A stretch of 64,000 nt of DNA, taken from positions 76,529,683 through 76,593,682 of the forward strand of contig JASWHV010000001.1 in NCBI GenBank assembly GCA_030760725.1, given 5' to 3'. Positions 35,250 to 47,621 of the stretch are shown one piece after another (position 1 is the stretch's first letter; each line of letters begins with the position of its first letter). The DNA comes from Neostapfia colusana. Taxonomy: Eukaryota; Streptophyta; Magnoliopsida; Poales; Poaceae. Both the position numbers and the translations under genes were made by a program. Under the pieces are notes generated by a model. That model saw nothing but the letters and a program-made list of their open reading frames with translations. It was not told the DNA's origin and searched no databases.

Positions 35250-35927
35250 CAGAGACCCCGAAGACACATTTGTTCGGTTTCAACTTCGTGCGTGTGGAAC
35301 ACAGTTTATCGAAGACTAGGGCCATGTTGTCGAGCAGAGATGCTTGCGACTTAACCTTTACTACGATGTCATCGACATAAACCTCGACCAGGTCCCGAAT
35401 GAGGTTCTCGAACGTCTTGTGCATTGCACGTACAAAAGTGGGGAGAACATTCTTAATACCATAAGGCATGGACACATAGGAGTATAGACCATCTACTGTG
35501 ATGAAGTCAGTGTGCGATTCAATTCCCTAGACATAGGTATTTGGTGGAAACCTGAATATGCGTCTAGAAAACACAGTAGATCATAGCCAGACGTCGAGTC
35601 GACTATTTGGTCTATACGGGGGAGAGGGAACGGGTCTTTTGGACATGCCTTATTGAGGGTTGTGTAGTCGATGCACATACGTAGCTTCCCGCCAGCCTTG
35701 GTGACGACAACAGGGTTGGCCAACCATCGCAGGTAGTGGACCTCTCGGATGAAGCTGACATCGAGCATCTTCTTGATTTCTTCATGAATGAAGTCTTCCT
35801 GCTCGATGGATTGCTTCCGAGGCTTCTGTTGGACCGGCCTGGCATCGGGGTGGATCTTCAGTTGGTGCTCAATCACCTCCCTGGGGATCCCGGGCATTTC
35901 TGACGGTTGCCAGACAAACATGTCGAC
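35250..35927 (-). pseudogene. Tat-lineage Ty3/gypsy reverse transcriptase fragment
   Basis: In minus orientation the fragment begins with FVWQPSEMPGIPREVIEHQL, typical of Tat elements (RIRE2, Grande, Retand type), then RPVQQKPRK, WLANPVVV, GGKLRMCIDYTTLNKACPKD, FPLPRIDQIVD and FLDAYSGFHQI. A shift near 35525-35505 leads to MPYGIKNVLPTF (the family has NA where NV stands), the catalytic YVDDIVVK and KLKPNKCVFGV, where LTR R cuts it off. The other end stops at the copia LTR (35928). It belongs to a lineage distinct from elements A and B and may be the same insertion as the gag at 47622-48824. Confidence 0.88.
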
Positions 35928-36360
35928 ATTTGATCATAACTCGAGTTTTGCAGATCCAATTAACGTGATTCTTTTTTAGTTGTATTCACAACTTGATTAT
36001 ATATATCTGTGAAAATTTCACGGCCATTGTATTTGTAGTTTCTGATATACACGAGTTTCTTTGCAGTGTTGCTGATCTGGTTTTTACTCGAGTAGAACAG
36101 ATTGACCCTCGTTTGATCTTTCGATCATAACTTGAGTTTTTTTTGACGGATTTCCGTGATTCTTGTTGTCGTGTCTTCGTGACTTGATTCTCTATAATAT
36201 ATACCACTTCTGTCATAGTTGAACACATTTAGATCAGTCGCATACACGGTTTCTTTAACAGATCAATTTTCTGCCGAGGGGGTTTTTGTTGCTTCCGCAA
36301 AAAAGTTTAAATCTACCATTCACCCCCCTCTGGTAGCTTTTCACGTGCTCTTCGATCCTA
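35928..36360 (+). repeat. Copia 5' LTR, 3' end only
   Basis: Matches 43343-43771 with about 10 percent differences by eye (shared TTTTTACTCGAGTAGAACAG, GATCAGTCGCATACACGG). The first 1.45 kb of the LTR is missing; the join to the Tat RT at 35927/35928 is abrupt. Confidence 0.9.
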
Positions 36361-36364
36361 TAAT

Positions 36365-36377
36365 TGGTATCAGAGCC
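36365..36377 (+). promoter_or_regulatory. Copia primer-binding site
   Basis: TGGTATCAGAGCC four bases after the LTR end, complementary to initiator tRNA-Met. Confidence 0.88.
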
Positions 36378-36422
36378 ACGGTGCTCTAACTTTGTGATTT
36401 GCACGTGTTTTGACTAATCATC

Positions 36423-37320
36423 ATGGAGAAATACTCCACAAAATCTTGTGTGTTCAGTGGCATTGATTTTCAGGTTTGGAAGGCACGTATGGAAGCTTTC
36501 ATCCAGGCGCAAGGCTTCACAATATGGGAAAACGTGTACAAGCCTTACGACGTGCCGCAAAACTATCAAGTCATGGCTACGAACATGACAGATGTCGACA
36601 ACAACAACAAAGCACGGAACTTGATCATACAAGGATTTACTCAAAGTGACTTCGACCGTGTTGCACACCTCCGATCTGCATACGATGTGTGGAAAGCACT
36701 TTGTGACTACGACGAAGGATCCAACACGATCAAGGAGGTAAGACAAGATATGTTGAAAAAAATACATGCACTTCGAGATGCAACCCGGTGAGTCAATCGA
36801 TGACCTCTTTGCTCGCTTCAATAAAATTCTCAGCAACTTGCGTAGTGTCAACGTTAATTTTTCAGATGTTGAAAATGCTAGGCAATTACTAAGTGCATTG
36901 GACATGTCAATTTGGGAGATGAAAGTTATATCTATTTGTGAATCTACTGTCATGAGTACACTTACATTAGATGTGCTATATTCTAAGTTAAAAACTCGTG
37001 AAATTGACATAATATCACGTAAGAACCCCAACAAGTCTCTTGCATTTGTTTCACAATGTGACATGCCTAGCTCTAGTCAATTTTCATCTTGTGGTACACT
37101 TTCTTTGTTGTCCTCTATAGCCCTTGAACAGATTGAAGAGTTTCCAGAGGAAGAACTTACACTCATCTCTACTCGGTTCTCAAAAGCATTGCAAAATGTG
37201 AGAACTAGAAGGATAAGAAGTGTCGGACCTCAACGATGCTTCGAATGTGGTAAGACAGGACATTTTTAAACGGATTGCCCTAACCTTTCAGGTCCTACTT
37301 CCCGTGATGAAAAGCAAACT
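36423..37320 (+). pseudogene. Copia gag
   Basis: Starts MEKYSTKSCVFSGIDFQVWK and shows the copia gag fold: a WK-A-M-FIQAQG region, VWKALCDYDEGSNTIKE, then PGESIDDLFARFNKILSNLR, ARQLLSALDMSIWEM and LDVLYSKLKTREI. A zinc knuckle follows (CFECGKTGHF at about 37236-37266, then TDC). A frameshift near 36780 splits the gag domain and a TAA at 37267-37269 sits inside the zinc knuckle. Confidence 0.88.
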
Positions 37321-38720
37321 AGTACGAAGCACTCCTCTGCAAACGATAAGAAAAAGAAGAAGGGTTTTATAGGATGCCAATTGGTAAATAGTTTTATCTC
37401 TGCACTTCAAGAACATGGCTCGAGCGATGTGGACATCGGAAGTGACGAAGATGAAGATGATTTGGTAAACTTATTCTTCATGGCGGGCAAGTCAAGTTCA
37501 AGTATGGAGGAGGCAGAACACAATAGCGACAATGAAGAGGTATGTCCTACTTGCGAAGAAATGTGTGATGCTTAGGGACAATGTGCCACTGTTATAGTTA
37601 AGAAAAAGGACAAAAAGCTTAGGGACAATGCTGTTAAAATTGAGTCACTAGAATCTGAAATTAATCGTTTGAAATCTTTGATTCCTAGTGATAATTCTTG
37701 TTCCTCATGTGATTTAATATATGAACAATTGTCCTCTCTAAGAAGTGCACATACCTCCACACTTGATAAACTTGAGTTAGAGATTGAAAATAACAGAGGA
37801 GCTTGCTGCACTTAATGATAAAAATTTGAAAGATGATTGTTGTTCTACAATTGATTTGCATTGTTGTACTTGTGATGATCTTAATAAGAAACTATAAGAT
37901 GCTATGAATGAAATTTCTATATTGAAAATGATTTAGTTCTCATGAAGTTAAGTATTGTTCCAATTGCAAACTAAAAGGAAAAACTTCATGTCAAAACTGC
38001 CTAGACTTGTCTAAAAAAGTTGATGACATGAATAGGACACTAGAGCGGTTTTATAATGGGAATAAGAATCTGAACTTGCTGTTGAATTCTTCTAAATCTT
38101 GCAATGATAAAACTGGTTTAGGTTTTTATTCCCATGCTCATGCTAAAGCACATCCACCTAAAATTGTAAAGTTATTAGGAAATGGTTTGATTAAAACAGT
38201 TCCTAAACAAAAAAAGTGGTTTTTAAATCTATAGAAGTGTTGTCTCATTCTGTTTCAAATAAATATGTTGTATGCTCATCTAGACATGAACATGAAGTTA
38301 AATTTCATTGTACCTACCGTGGTAGAGATGGTCATGTCATAGATTTTTGTTATAGACTAGCTAAGCAACAGAAAAACGAAAGAATGATTGCTAGATCACA
38401 TAACAACTGTGCAAAACCTGTTGTGTGCTGAACCGAATGTTAGGAATATGCAACATGCTGTAATGTGTCAAAAACATGCAAAGTTTGCTTCCAGACCTAC
38501 TGGTTTTAGTGCTACTCATGTAACACCTCGTAGGTCACTAGTTGGGTACAAAAATCCTCAAACTTTGGCTCACAAACCTGCTGTTTTATCTCAGTCTTTG
38601 CGTGTTACTTCTGCTGGACATCGTGTGACACAGTACTGGATTCCTAAATGCCTTTTCACTAACTCCAGTATTGAGTCATCGACGTATTGTACTTTTATGT
38701 AGGTTACACGCTTGAGAAAG
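37321..38720 (+). pseudogene. Copia spacer between gag and protease
   Basis: Broken frames with an acidic stretch (SDVDIGSDEDEDDLVNLFF at about 37413-37475), then Ser- and Lys-rich segments that look like coiled coil (LESEINRLKSL; VDDMNRTLERF) and Cys-rich pieces (CSSCDLIYEQL, CTYRGRDGHVIDFCYRLAKQQ). SIRE-type elements carry such a long region. It ends near QYWIPKCLFTN, just before protease. Confidence 0.6.
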
Positions 38721-40195
38721 GAGAACATTTGGATTGTGGATTCAGGATGCTAACGCCACATGACCGGTAACAAAGAATGGTTCTCCTCCCTCTCTTTTGT
38801 GTCACATGTAGAAATATTACTTTTGCCGATAATTCTTTAACTCCAATAATTGCTAAAGGTTCAGTTAGAGTAAACGATCACTACACTTTAAAAGATGTGG
38901 CACTTGTTAAAAATTTGAAATACAACCTGATTTCTGTTTCACGTTTGCTAGGTGAAAATCTGGAAATTATTTTCACTAAAAATTGTTGCAAGGTTGTAGA
39001 TTCAAATAGTGAGCTCATTTTTAATATGTCTCGGTTTGGAAGAGTTTTTAAAGCTGATTTTGATATGTCATCCTCTAAGCATAGATGTCTAGTTGCTAAT
39101 GATTCAAAAGACTTATATTTTCGGCATCGTAGACTTGGTCACGTAGGCTTTGATCATCTCACACGTGTTAGTGCTCTTGATCCCATATGTGGGCTGCCTA
39201 AGCTTAAAGGGGACAAAGAAATTGTGTGCTCTTCTTGTAGACATGCTAAGATGGTTGCAGGTTCACATGCTCCTCTCACAATGACCATGACAACTGAACC
39301 AGGTCAACTGTTGCACCTTAATACCGTAGGACCTTCACGTGTTCAATCCTTTGGAGCTAAATGGTATGTTCTTGTAATTGTTGATGACTATTCAAGATAC
39401 TCTTGGGTTTATTTTATGGCATCTAAGAATAAAACTTTTAGTCACTTTAGAACCTTATTTCTTATATTATCAATTGATCACCCAGAATCTTTAAAAGCAA
39501 TTAGAAGTGATAACGGAACCAAATTTAAAAATCAATCGTTTGATCACTTTTGTGCTGAGAATGGAATAGATCATCAATTTTTTTCACCATATGTACCTCA
39601 ACAAAACGGTGTCGTAGAGAGAAAGAACAGAACCTTAATTGAGATGGCTAGGACTTTGCTTGATGAATATCAAACTCCTAGAAAATTTTGGGCTGATGCA
39701 ATTGCAACTTCTTGTTATGTCTCAAATCATGTTTTCTTGCATGCTAAGCTAGGTAAAACACCATATGAACTTCGGTTTGGACATAGGACTAGTGTCACAC
39801 ACTTTCGAGTTTTTGGTTGCAAATGCTTTGTTAAGAAATATGGTAATCTTGATAAATTTGAACCTAGATCCGTTGATGACATATTTCTTGGTTACCCATC
39901 TCATACTAGAGGCTACCGTGTGCTTTTACATGACACTAACAAAATTGTGGAGACTTGTGAGGGTTCTTTTGATGAAGCTAGCCCAGGTACTAGCTCTAAT
40001 ATTGCAGGACCAGACTCATATCAGCAGGGGGGGAGTATTTTCAACGAAGAAGATGAAGAAGTGATGCTGCTGCCCAAAAATTCAGGAGCTAATGACATTG
40101 TTCCAGCTCCTGATTTTGATTCACAACCATCACCGACGACCACCATTGCTGGTCCAGATCATCCTCAAGTCACAAGTTCTTCAATTTGTGATTAA
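38721..40195 (+). pseudogene. Copia protease and integrase
   Basis: Protease begins NIWIVDSGC with the catalytic DSG at 38739-38747, but a TAA follows at 38751-38753 before RHMTGNKEWF. A long open frame (38777-40195) then covers the protease end and integrase: zinc-binding HRRLGHVGFDHL and CSSCRHAKM, core blocks WYVLVIVDDYSRYSWVYFM, AIRSDNGTKFKN, QQNGVVERKNRTLIEMARTL, and the copia tail FRVFGCKCFV. At the place of the first catalytic Asp the sequence reads LHLNTVGPS, where the family usually has Asp, so the DDE triad seems lost (D to N). Confidence 0.88.
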
Positions 40196-40215
40196 CATGA
40201 AGAAGGAGCTTGTGA

Positions 40216-41891
40216 ATTGTCTACTCCCCTCCGGGTCCTCAAAAGTCATCCTCCACAACAAATGATTGGAAGCTTCCACGAACGAGTCACACGGTCCAGG
40301 TTTTGTGATCCAAACTCTCACGCTCATTCTGCATTTGTTGCTTCTTTTGAACCCAAAGATATATCACACGCACTCACTAGTGAATCTTGGATTATTGCCA
40401 TGCAAGAAGTTAGAAAATTTTGAAAGAAATAATGTTTGGAAACTTGTACCTCCACCTCAAGGTCACACTCTAATCGGAACTAAATGGGTGTTTAAATATA
40501 AACAAAGTGAGGATGGGGTTGTGGTTAGGAATAAGGCTAGGTTGGTTGCTCAAAGTTTCACACAAGTTGAAGGACTAGATTTTGATGAAACTTTTGCTCC
40601 TGTTACTAGATTAGAAGCCATAAGAATTTTGTTAGCATTTGATGCATCTAAAGGTTTCAAGTTATATCAAATGGATGTTAAAAGTTATTTTCTTAATGGC
40701 TACATAGATGAGGAGGTTTATGTCATGCAACCACCGGGTTTTGAAAATCCAAATTTTCCTAATCATGTTTACAAACTGTCCAAAGCCTTGATGGTCTTAA
40801 ACAATCCCCTAGAGCATGGTATGATAGGTTAAAAACATTCTTACTTGAAAAGGGGATTACCATGGGCAAGGTTGATAAAACTCTTTTTATGCTTAAGCAT
40901 GGCAATGACTCATTATTCGCTCAAGTGTATGTGAATGATATTATCTTTGTTTGTGCTTCTCATGATCTTGTGTCCAAGTTTTCAGCTATGATGAGTTCAG
41001 AATTTGAGATGAGTACGATGGGAGAACTCACATACTTTTTGGGGCTGCAAATCAAGCAAACCAAGGAGGGTACTTTTGTGCATCAAACAAAGTATACAAG
41101 AGACCTTCTTAAGCACTTCAACATGGACAAAAGTAAGTCTCTTCGGACACCAATAGGTACAGCAACGACACTTGAACTTGATAAAGATGGTGAACCCGTG
41201 GATCAAAAAGAATATAGAAGTATGATTAGATCACTTTTATACCTCACGGTATCAAGACGAACATACAATTCAGCGTATGTCTTTGTGCACGATTTCAAGC
41301 TTCCACACGTGCTTCACATCGTCAAACTGTCAAAAGAATTCTCAGGTACTTACATGGAACTAAAGAATTTGGGATTTTTCTTCCTTCTTCCTCAACCGTT
41401 ACTTTGAAAGCTTTTTCGGATGCTGATTTTGGGGGTTGTAGAGTTGATAGGAAAAGTACTTCGGGTGCTTGTTATGTTCTTGGTAATCCACTTGTTGCTT
41501 GGTACTCTAGAAACAAAATTCAGTTGCACAATCCACAACCGAATCTGAATATGTAGCTGCTGCTAGCGCTTGCTCACAAATTCTTTGGATTGTTCAAACA
41601 CTTAAGCACTATGGGGTTGATCTAGATAGTGTTCCACTATTTTGTGATACCGCTAGTGCCATTTGCATTGCTAAAAACCCCGTGCAACATTCGAGAACAA
41701 AGCACATTGACATTAGGTATCACTTTCTCCGTGATAATGTTGAAAAAGGAAACATTGTGCTTCACCATGTAAATACCAAACAACAATTGGCTGACATTTT
41801 TACAAAACCTTTGGATTTCACTCGTTTTTGTTTCATTCGTAGTGAAATAGGGGTTATGCATCCTCATGGCTTAAATTGGGGGGAGTTTTGA
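40216..41891 (+). pseudogene. Copia reverse transcriptase and RNase H
   Basis: RT is recognisable by VWKLVPPPQGHTLIGTKWVF, NKARLVAQSFTQVEGLDFDE, FAPVTRLEAIRILLAF, LYQMDVKSYFLNG and VYVMQPPGFE. The active-site block reads YVNDIIF; the family has YVDD, so the first Asp is changed. RNase H follows with FSDADFGGCRVDRKSTSG, and the HIDIRYHFLRD and QLADIFTKPL end motifs. Frameshifts are near 40425, 40790, 41290, 41400 and 41540. Confidence 0.9.
41873..41885 (+). promoter_or_regulatory. Copia polypurine tract
   Basis: AAATTGGGGGGAG lies three bases before the TG of the 3' LTR. It overlaps the last codons of RNase H. Confidence 0.75.
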
Positions 41892-43771
41892 AACTTGGGA
41901 AGTCTATGTGTGAATCTGAATTTAAAATAATATGAGCATAGTATTTCATACATATATGACTTTGTGATTCCTTTTATATGCTGAAAGTTCTTACTACATT
42001 ACTCATGTTATACAATTTGTAGTTTTTGCCATGACTAGTAATTGGAATAATTATTTACACTAAATCTGGTCGTGATCGAACTTTCTTGCTGTTTTAAACT
42101 TGTTGCATGCTCACAATTGCTTTTAATAATGAAAAATAATCAATCAACTATTCACGTGTTGAGCTTTTATGTTCAAATGAAAAATTGAAAAAAAGATCAA
42201 GAGAATATGCATGCATCGCACTTCTTCTTTTGAGATGGCTTATCATTGTACTTGCTATGGCTAGGTCCTACATGTGTTTGGTTAGCTCCAGCGGTAGGTC
42301 TGACTAGCTTCGGTAAGTTCCAGTGCTAAGTTCTGCTAGCTTTGGTAAGCTCCGGCTCAAGGTCCGGTTAGCTTTGGCAAGGTCCAGAGCTAAATCGCAA
42401 TGGTTCTGTTTTTACCATACAAATGTTCGAACTTGCTTTACATCTATGGAAAGTTTTTTTAGTATTCTTACTAAGTTTTTGAAGTATTATGGCTGTTTAC
42501 GGTGGTTAACATTTTTCTATGGTTTGCAACATGCTTATGTGAGGTGTTCACGTAAGGTGTTGTGGTTTTCGGAACTAACGTGAGTCAAGTCGCGGACTTG
42601 TGCTCGAAAGTATTGGTTGTTTATTCATGTGCAGGTGTTGCTTGAGTTCAAGATATGGCTGGTGACGGGATTCATTGAACTAGTCTTAGGGAGAATATGA
42701 GGTTCAACAAGCAAGTTCGAAAGGAATTGTGGTTGAGTTGATTGGGAGGTCACGCAACATGTTTGGATCAAGAACAATGCATATGAAGGTATCGTGGACG
42801 TCGTTAGAAGGTGTTTGCACGTGTGCAAGGAGTGCATGGACGTGGCAACATGGTTCCAAGGCATGATGAAGAGATATGGACGTAAAGAATTGGTAGGAAA
42901 GGTCCAACCAGCTGGATTATGGACTCCGGCTACGGCAGAGTCGGTTATGGCTCAAATATGGAAAGATTTGAGATGGTTATGATAGGATTTCATGTGGGAC
43001 AAAAAGTTGAGTTGTTTTAGGAATGTGGGATACGTTCTTAATGTGTTTGTAAGTCTTAAGATTGCTTCTATCTGCATATAGAAGAGTCTTGAGCAGTTAT
43101 GGAAAGTTTTGATTCAGAAACTGAGTAGGATTAGAGTTCTAGTTTAAATTGGGTTGGCCTCCGGGCTGGTTATATAAGCAAGGGAGGCCAGAGCTCATGG
43201 TAAGACGACTTTGGGCTGTTCCACTTATGTTTTGATCAATAAAATTCGTAATTTAGAGGAGATTTTGTGCCTTGTTCGTCCGATTTGTTTTTGTCAAGTC
43301 TTTCTCGTCAAGTTTCTGGACAACACGACAGTGCTTCAGTGTTTTGATCATAACTCGAGTTTTACAGATCCAATTGACGTGATTCTTTTTGGGTTCTCTT
43401 CACAACTTGATTATCTATCGTTTGTGAAAATTTCACAGTCATTGGATTTGTAGTTTTTGATCTACACGAGTTTCTTTGCAGTGTTGCAGATCTGGTTTTT
43501 ACTCGAGTAGAACAGTTGACCCCCGTTTGATCTTTCGATCATAAATTGAGTTTTTTTGACGGATTTTCGTGATTCTTGTTGTCGTATCTTTGTGACTTGA
43601 TTCTATATAATATATATCCATTTTATCACGGTTGAACACATTTAGATCAGTCGCATACACGGTTTCTTTAACAAATCAATTTTCTGCCAAGGGGGTTTTG
43701 TTGCTTCCGCTAAAAAGTTTAAATCTACCATTCACCCCCTCTGTTAGCTTTTCACGTGCTCTTTGATCCTA
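41889..43771 (+). repeat. Copia 3' LTR
   Basis: Begins TGAAACTTGGGAAG and ends GATCCTA at the point where the 5' copy gives way to the primer site. Contains 'ggttatataagcaaggg' (about 43163), which could be the TATA box of the LTR promoter. Open frames on either strand (42323-42583, 42625-42907) show no family. Confidence 0.8.
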
Positions 43772-45787
43772 CGATACCAATTTGTGACACCCGGTTCCGA
43801 AAATAGAACCAAGCGAATACGTATGTGTGCCCAGGATGTTCATCACACATACACATGTAATCCATAAACTGAATTCAGAATATAACCATGAATAAATAAA
43901 GTTTAAGTACTTTATTAAAATGACTCAATGTCTCACTCATGAATATCTAACTTATTCTTGCAGCGGAAGACTCGAGACGACAGCGGAAAAATGGCTAACA
44001 CAGCAGGCTCTAACTTCAACTCCACAGGCATGTTGACGGTAGTGCGCACGCCTAGTACTCCATATGTTCCTCGAAGTACTCTTCTACTGTAGCTGATATA
44101 TATGTGGTAATGCAAGGGTGAGTACATGTCGTACTCAATAAGTGCGGGAAAAGTATGACATGTAGCTTACAACAAGGTAGAAAATAAAAAGGCTCATTGC
44201 AGCAAGCAAATTTATTTTATAAACATGGTAAAAACAGCAACTATTTCTAGATGCAATTTATCCCAATATAACCAATTAAATCAACAACATTCTTTCATCA
44301 TAATTCCCATATATCAAGTCTCAACCAGCCAATAATCTTTCTCAAATTCATCTCATACTCATAATGATTCATAACCATCTCTTTTTATATAACCGAAACC
44401 AACTCATTGTTATGACTCAAAACAGTCCCAAAACCAATCCCAATGACCATACCACAACCATCTCGAATAAAACTTCCCAAGTTTTGCATATAATCATGGA
44501 AGTTGGCCAGGTGCTTGTGACTGGAAGAACGACTATCATGATAGTTTTACACTCTGCAGAGGTGGCACCACTTTACCCACAAGTTTGTGATTTTGTCACT
44601 CGTCGGTAACTAGAAAGAACCTCCATTATACCAGTACACAGCCGTCGGTGTATGGCCAAGAGATCACAAAATAGACTTTACAAAGGGGCTACTAGAATGT
44701 ACGGACCCACTGAGGTTTCACCGGCAGGCTCGAATCTCCATTCTCCCACCCACGGGCCCCCTCTTGTGCCATGCAGTTTCCAGGGCAGTCCTCCTCGACT
44801 CCCATTCCCCGCGCCATCCAATGGTCCATAACAAGCTAGCAACACACCTAATTAGTCAACTAAGCCACACCCATATTTGGCCTTGTGGTGGCACAGTTTT
44901 CCTAGCATGTGCTTGCATGAACCGGTCCTTAGATCTACGGCAAGTAAACCACCATCTCATTCATCAACATCCGTGAACCAAGATTGCCTAGATCTCCCCG
45001 ATTCCATGCTCATTAACCTCGTCAAGTTCTCATCATCATTATTCATATGAGTGCAGTAGCTAACCATGTTTTTATTCAGCTTCCCGTATCCCGTAATCTA
45101 AGCGAAGCAAAAAGGAAAAACGACCATACCCGACTCATCAGCTTTCCCAGCGGCAAGGATGGTTAACAAAACTAGTAAACTCCTATAAAAAGGGTGTCCC
45201 ATCAAGTTGACTCAAGAATAAACGTTTTCGCAAACAAAGCAATTTCAAAACATGGGATCAATATGGTCAAGGAGCACTTGCCTTGCTCCCGTGGTTCATG
45301 TTGCTCAAGCGTCTCGAAATCTTGGTGGTGTAGTTCCTCGTAGATGGCCTCTTGAGCTTGTCCTTATACTCACGACCACGCACATACAAGATTTACAGCA
45401 ATCAATCATCATGCACAAACTTTACTCAAGATGCAATGGGGTAGATGAATGCAAATCCTATAGTGCAGTTTTATTAAACCAGTTTGTACGTGTTCTTGCA
45501 TGTTTTAATGGGCTTTCATAGGGTTTTATGATGAACAAGGCTGTACGGATCAAGTGTGGACATGATGATGATCTTAACTCAAGATCTAGATCAATTCCAC
45601 TGTCAAAAATTAATCAAAACACGATCTGTCCACACGCAAAAGTTTCTGCTCGTAGGGGGCGAAGAAAACGGATGCGTAAAAACAGCGGCAACGTCGTAAG
45701 ATGGGTAATGAAGACCTACCTCACTTCCTCCTTGTGTCAGGGCCTTTCTCCTAGCAACGACAGCTTCTCCTCCGGCGACGGTGAGGC

Positions 45788-45906
45788 GTGACGGGGCTCG
45801 TCAGCGGGTCTCGACGGCAGGGCTCGACAACGGGGCTCGACGGTGGGGCTCGACGACGGGGCTCGATGGCGGGGCTTGATGACGGGGCTCCACGGCGGGG
45901 CTCACC
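45788..45906. repeat. Minisatellite in LTR D1
   Basis: Seven to eight imperfect copies of a 15-17 bp unit close to GACGGGGCTCGACGGC. It lies just downstream (in LTR sense) of the D1 promoter. The open frames at 45788-46066 and 45751-45948 are products of this repeat. Confidence 0.75.
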
Positions 45907-45925
45907 AGCGACCAAACTCTGGCCG

Positions 45926-46152
45926 GGGGGGGGGGGGGGGGTGGCCAACTCGGTGAGTTGGGGGGGGCAGGGCCAACTTGGCGACTTTGGGGGGGGGGGG
46001 GGAGGGGGCTGCGGCCAAGGGGGGCTGGGAGTTTTATTTATAAGGGGGAGAAAAGAAGAGTCCTAGTCCAAATGGAACTCAACCAAAGAGTCCTAGTCCA
46101 ATTTCGACTCAACCAAAGAGTCCTAGGGGTTCCCCCCCCCCCCCCCCCCCCT
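45926..46152. repeat. Homopolymer tracts in LTR D1
   Basis: Poly-G runs near 45926-45942 and 45990-46003 and a poly-C run near 46132-46152, separated by direct repeats of AAAGAGTCCTAGTCCAA. A pyrimidine-rich CTCCATTTCTAT repeat follows (about 46250-46410). Such runs are error-prone in sequencing, so exact lengths are uncertain. Confidence 0.7.
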
Positions 46153-46473
46153 CTAGGGTTGCAGCTACATTGGGGGAAAATTCCCCCTTGGAGAATTGGG
46201 GAATTTGGGAAATTTTGGGAATGGCTCATTTCAGTTATCTTATTTCCATTTCTCTCCACTTCTATGTCCCTTTTTCCATTTTTATATTCCCCTCTCCATT
46301 TTATGTGCCTTTCTCCATTTATATATTCTCTTCTCCATTTCTATGGTTCTTTTGTCCATTTCTATAGTTCTTTCTCCATTTCTACGGTTCTTTCTCCATT
46401 TCTACTTATTTTCAAATGCTTCTCTACATGAAAAATGTATGCAATGCATGGTAATGAATTTGAGGGTGTTACA

Positions 46474-47621
46474 GCAGCCCATGGCAAGCAGCCGGGGTTT
46501 GTGGTGAAGGAGTAGGAGACCTTAACGAACCTTTTCGATGTTCACAGCTCGCGGAGAGATGGACGGTGGTGGCCGGACGACATGTTCTCGTGGCGGCGGC
46601 CCAGTTGAACCGAAAAGGAAGAAAATGCTCGGTGAAGCTGAAGGAATCCGATCACGTGCTGCCGAGGGATGGAGCACGTCGAGTGAAGATCGGCGGTTCC
46701 GTTTCTGGCCTCAGCTCGTGGTGACACCTTCCGGTTTGGCCTGTCGCCGGTAACGAGGTGAGCTCGGGTGTGCGGCGGGTTGCTTCGGTTGTGAGTGCGA
46801 GAACAGAGAAACAGCTCAGTCGGTGCAGCTCGAGGATTGCTATGTGGGGGGGGGGGGGGGGGTGTTAAGCGCCGCAGACCGTCCTCCAGCGCGACAGAAG
46901 CCTAAGCAGGAGGTGGCCGGTGGATTTCCCCTCGGTGGCGCGCGCTGCTTCGGCCCGGAGAACAGGCAGTGTGGCTTTAGTCGGTTAGAGCAAATGTGTT
47001 ACTGACAGTGGACCCCTCTTCTCCAAATTTGTCAAAAAAAATTGAGTCCTACTGCTCTAGATGTTAGGGACCCTAATACCCTTGGCAATTTGATCAAATC
47101 ACCAAATGCCCATTTGAATTTTAATGAATCAAAGTGTGAAATGGTTGGGATGAATTTGCAGCACATGTGAAGTTGAAATTCAAATTTGGTTTGAATTTGC
47201 TCAAAATAGCTCATGTCAAGATCAACTCCAATTGGAGTGAAAATTGGTGTGTGAGCTTATAAAAATGTACTGAGTGTGAATATGAATCCCACTTTTGAAT
47301 TCATGGGATGAAAGGAGTTTGAATTTGAATTTAAGTTCAAACTAGCCTTTTAATGATTGTACCCAAAAGTACCTCAAATAGGTTTGAATTTGGGTGAAAT
47401 TTGGCATGAGCATTCCTAAAAAAGTTTAGAAGTTAATCATATGCTCAGCCCCTATATGATGCATGTGGGAAATACCACTTTTGCATTTTGTGAGTTCATC
47501 TCCTAATAAATCTATTATAGTGGTTACTTGCTCTTCAAATGTGTTCATAAATTTACCGCAATTGAGCTGAGGTGTGGGTGTGATGAACACTTTTAGCAAG
47601 TAAAAAACTTGGAACCTTACA
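46474..47621 (-). repeat. LTR fragment of the element A/B family (5' end of LTR)
   Basis: Ends CCTTACA at 47621, the outer end of a minus-oriented LTR like that of element B, and shares blocks such as TAGCTCATGTCAAGATCAACTCCAA and GGAGTGAAAATTGGTGT. It is cut at 46473 by LTR D1 and inserted in Tat gag at 47622. A 17-18 base G run lies near 46845-46862. Confidence 0.82.

Larger units (their letters stand above)
35928..43771 (+). mobile_element. SIRE-like Ty1/copia element with a truncated 5' LTR
   Basis: Order of domains is gag, protease, integrase, RT, RNase H, as in Ty1/copia. The 3' LTR is 1.88 kb (41889-43771), but only its last 430 bp are found at the 5' side (35928-36360). Gag type, long low-complexity spacer between gag and protease, and integrase sequence suggest the SIRE/Maximus group. 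Every ORF is broken. Confidence 0.88.
43783..46473 (-). repeat. LTR of family D (copy D1), minus orientation
   Basis: From TGTGACACCCGG to GAGGGTGTTACA. Its reverse complement starts like 50801 (TGTAACACCCTCA) and its other end is like 59335. A TATA box for the leftward promoter is at 46033-46044 (TTATAAATAAAA on minus). Just left, 43770-43782 reads, on minus, AATTGGTATCG, which may be a worn primer site cut by the copia element. No matching target duplication was found at 43778-43782 and 46474-46478, so it is not a simple solo LTR. No ORF within is convincing. Confidence 0.75.

Noticed and set aside
45751..46066. Gly- and Pro-rich frames in both directions
   Set aside because: Minisatellite and homopolymer translations.
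43783..46473. LTR D1 as a clean solo LTR
   Set aside because: The five bases on each side do not match and a primer-site remnant lies next to it.
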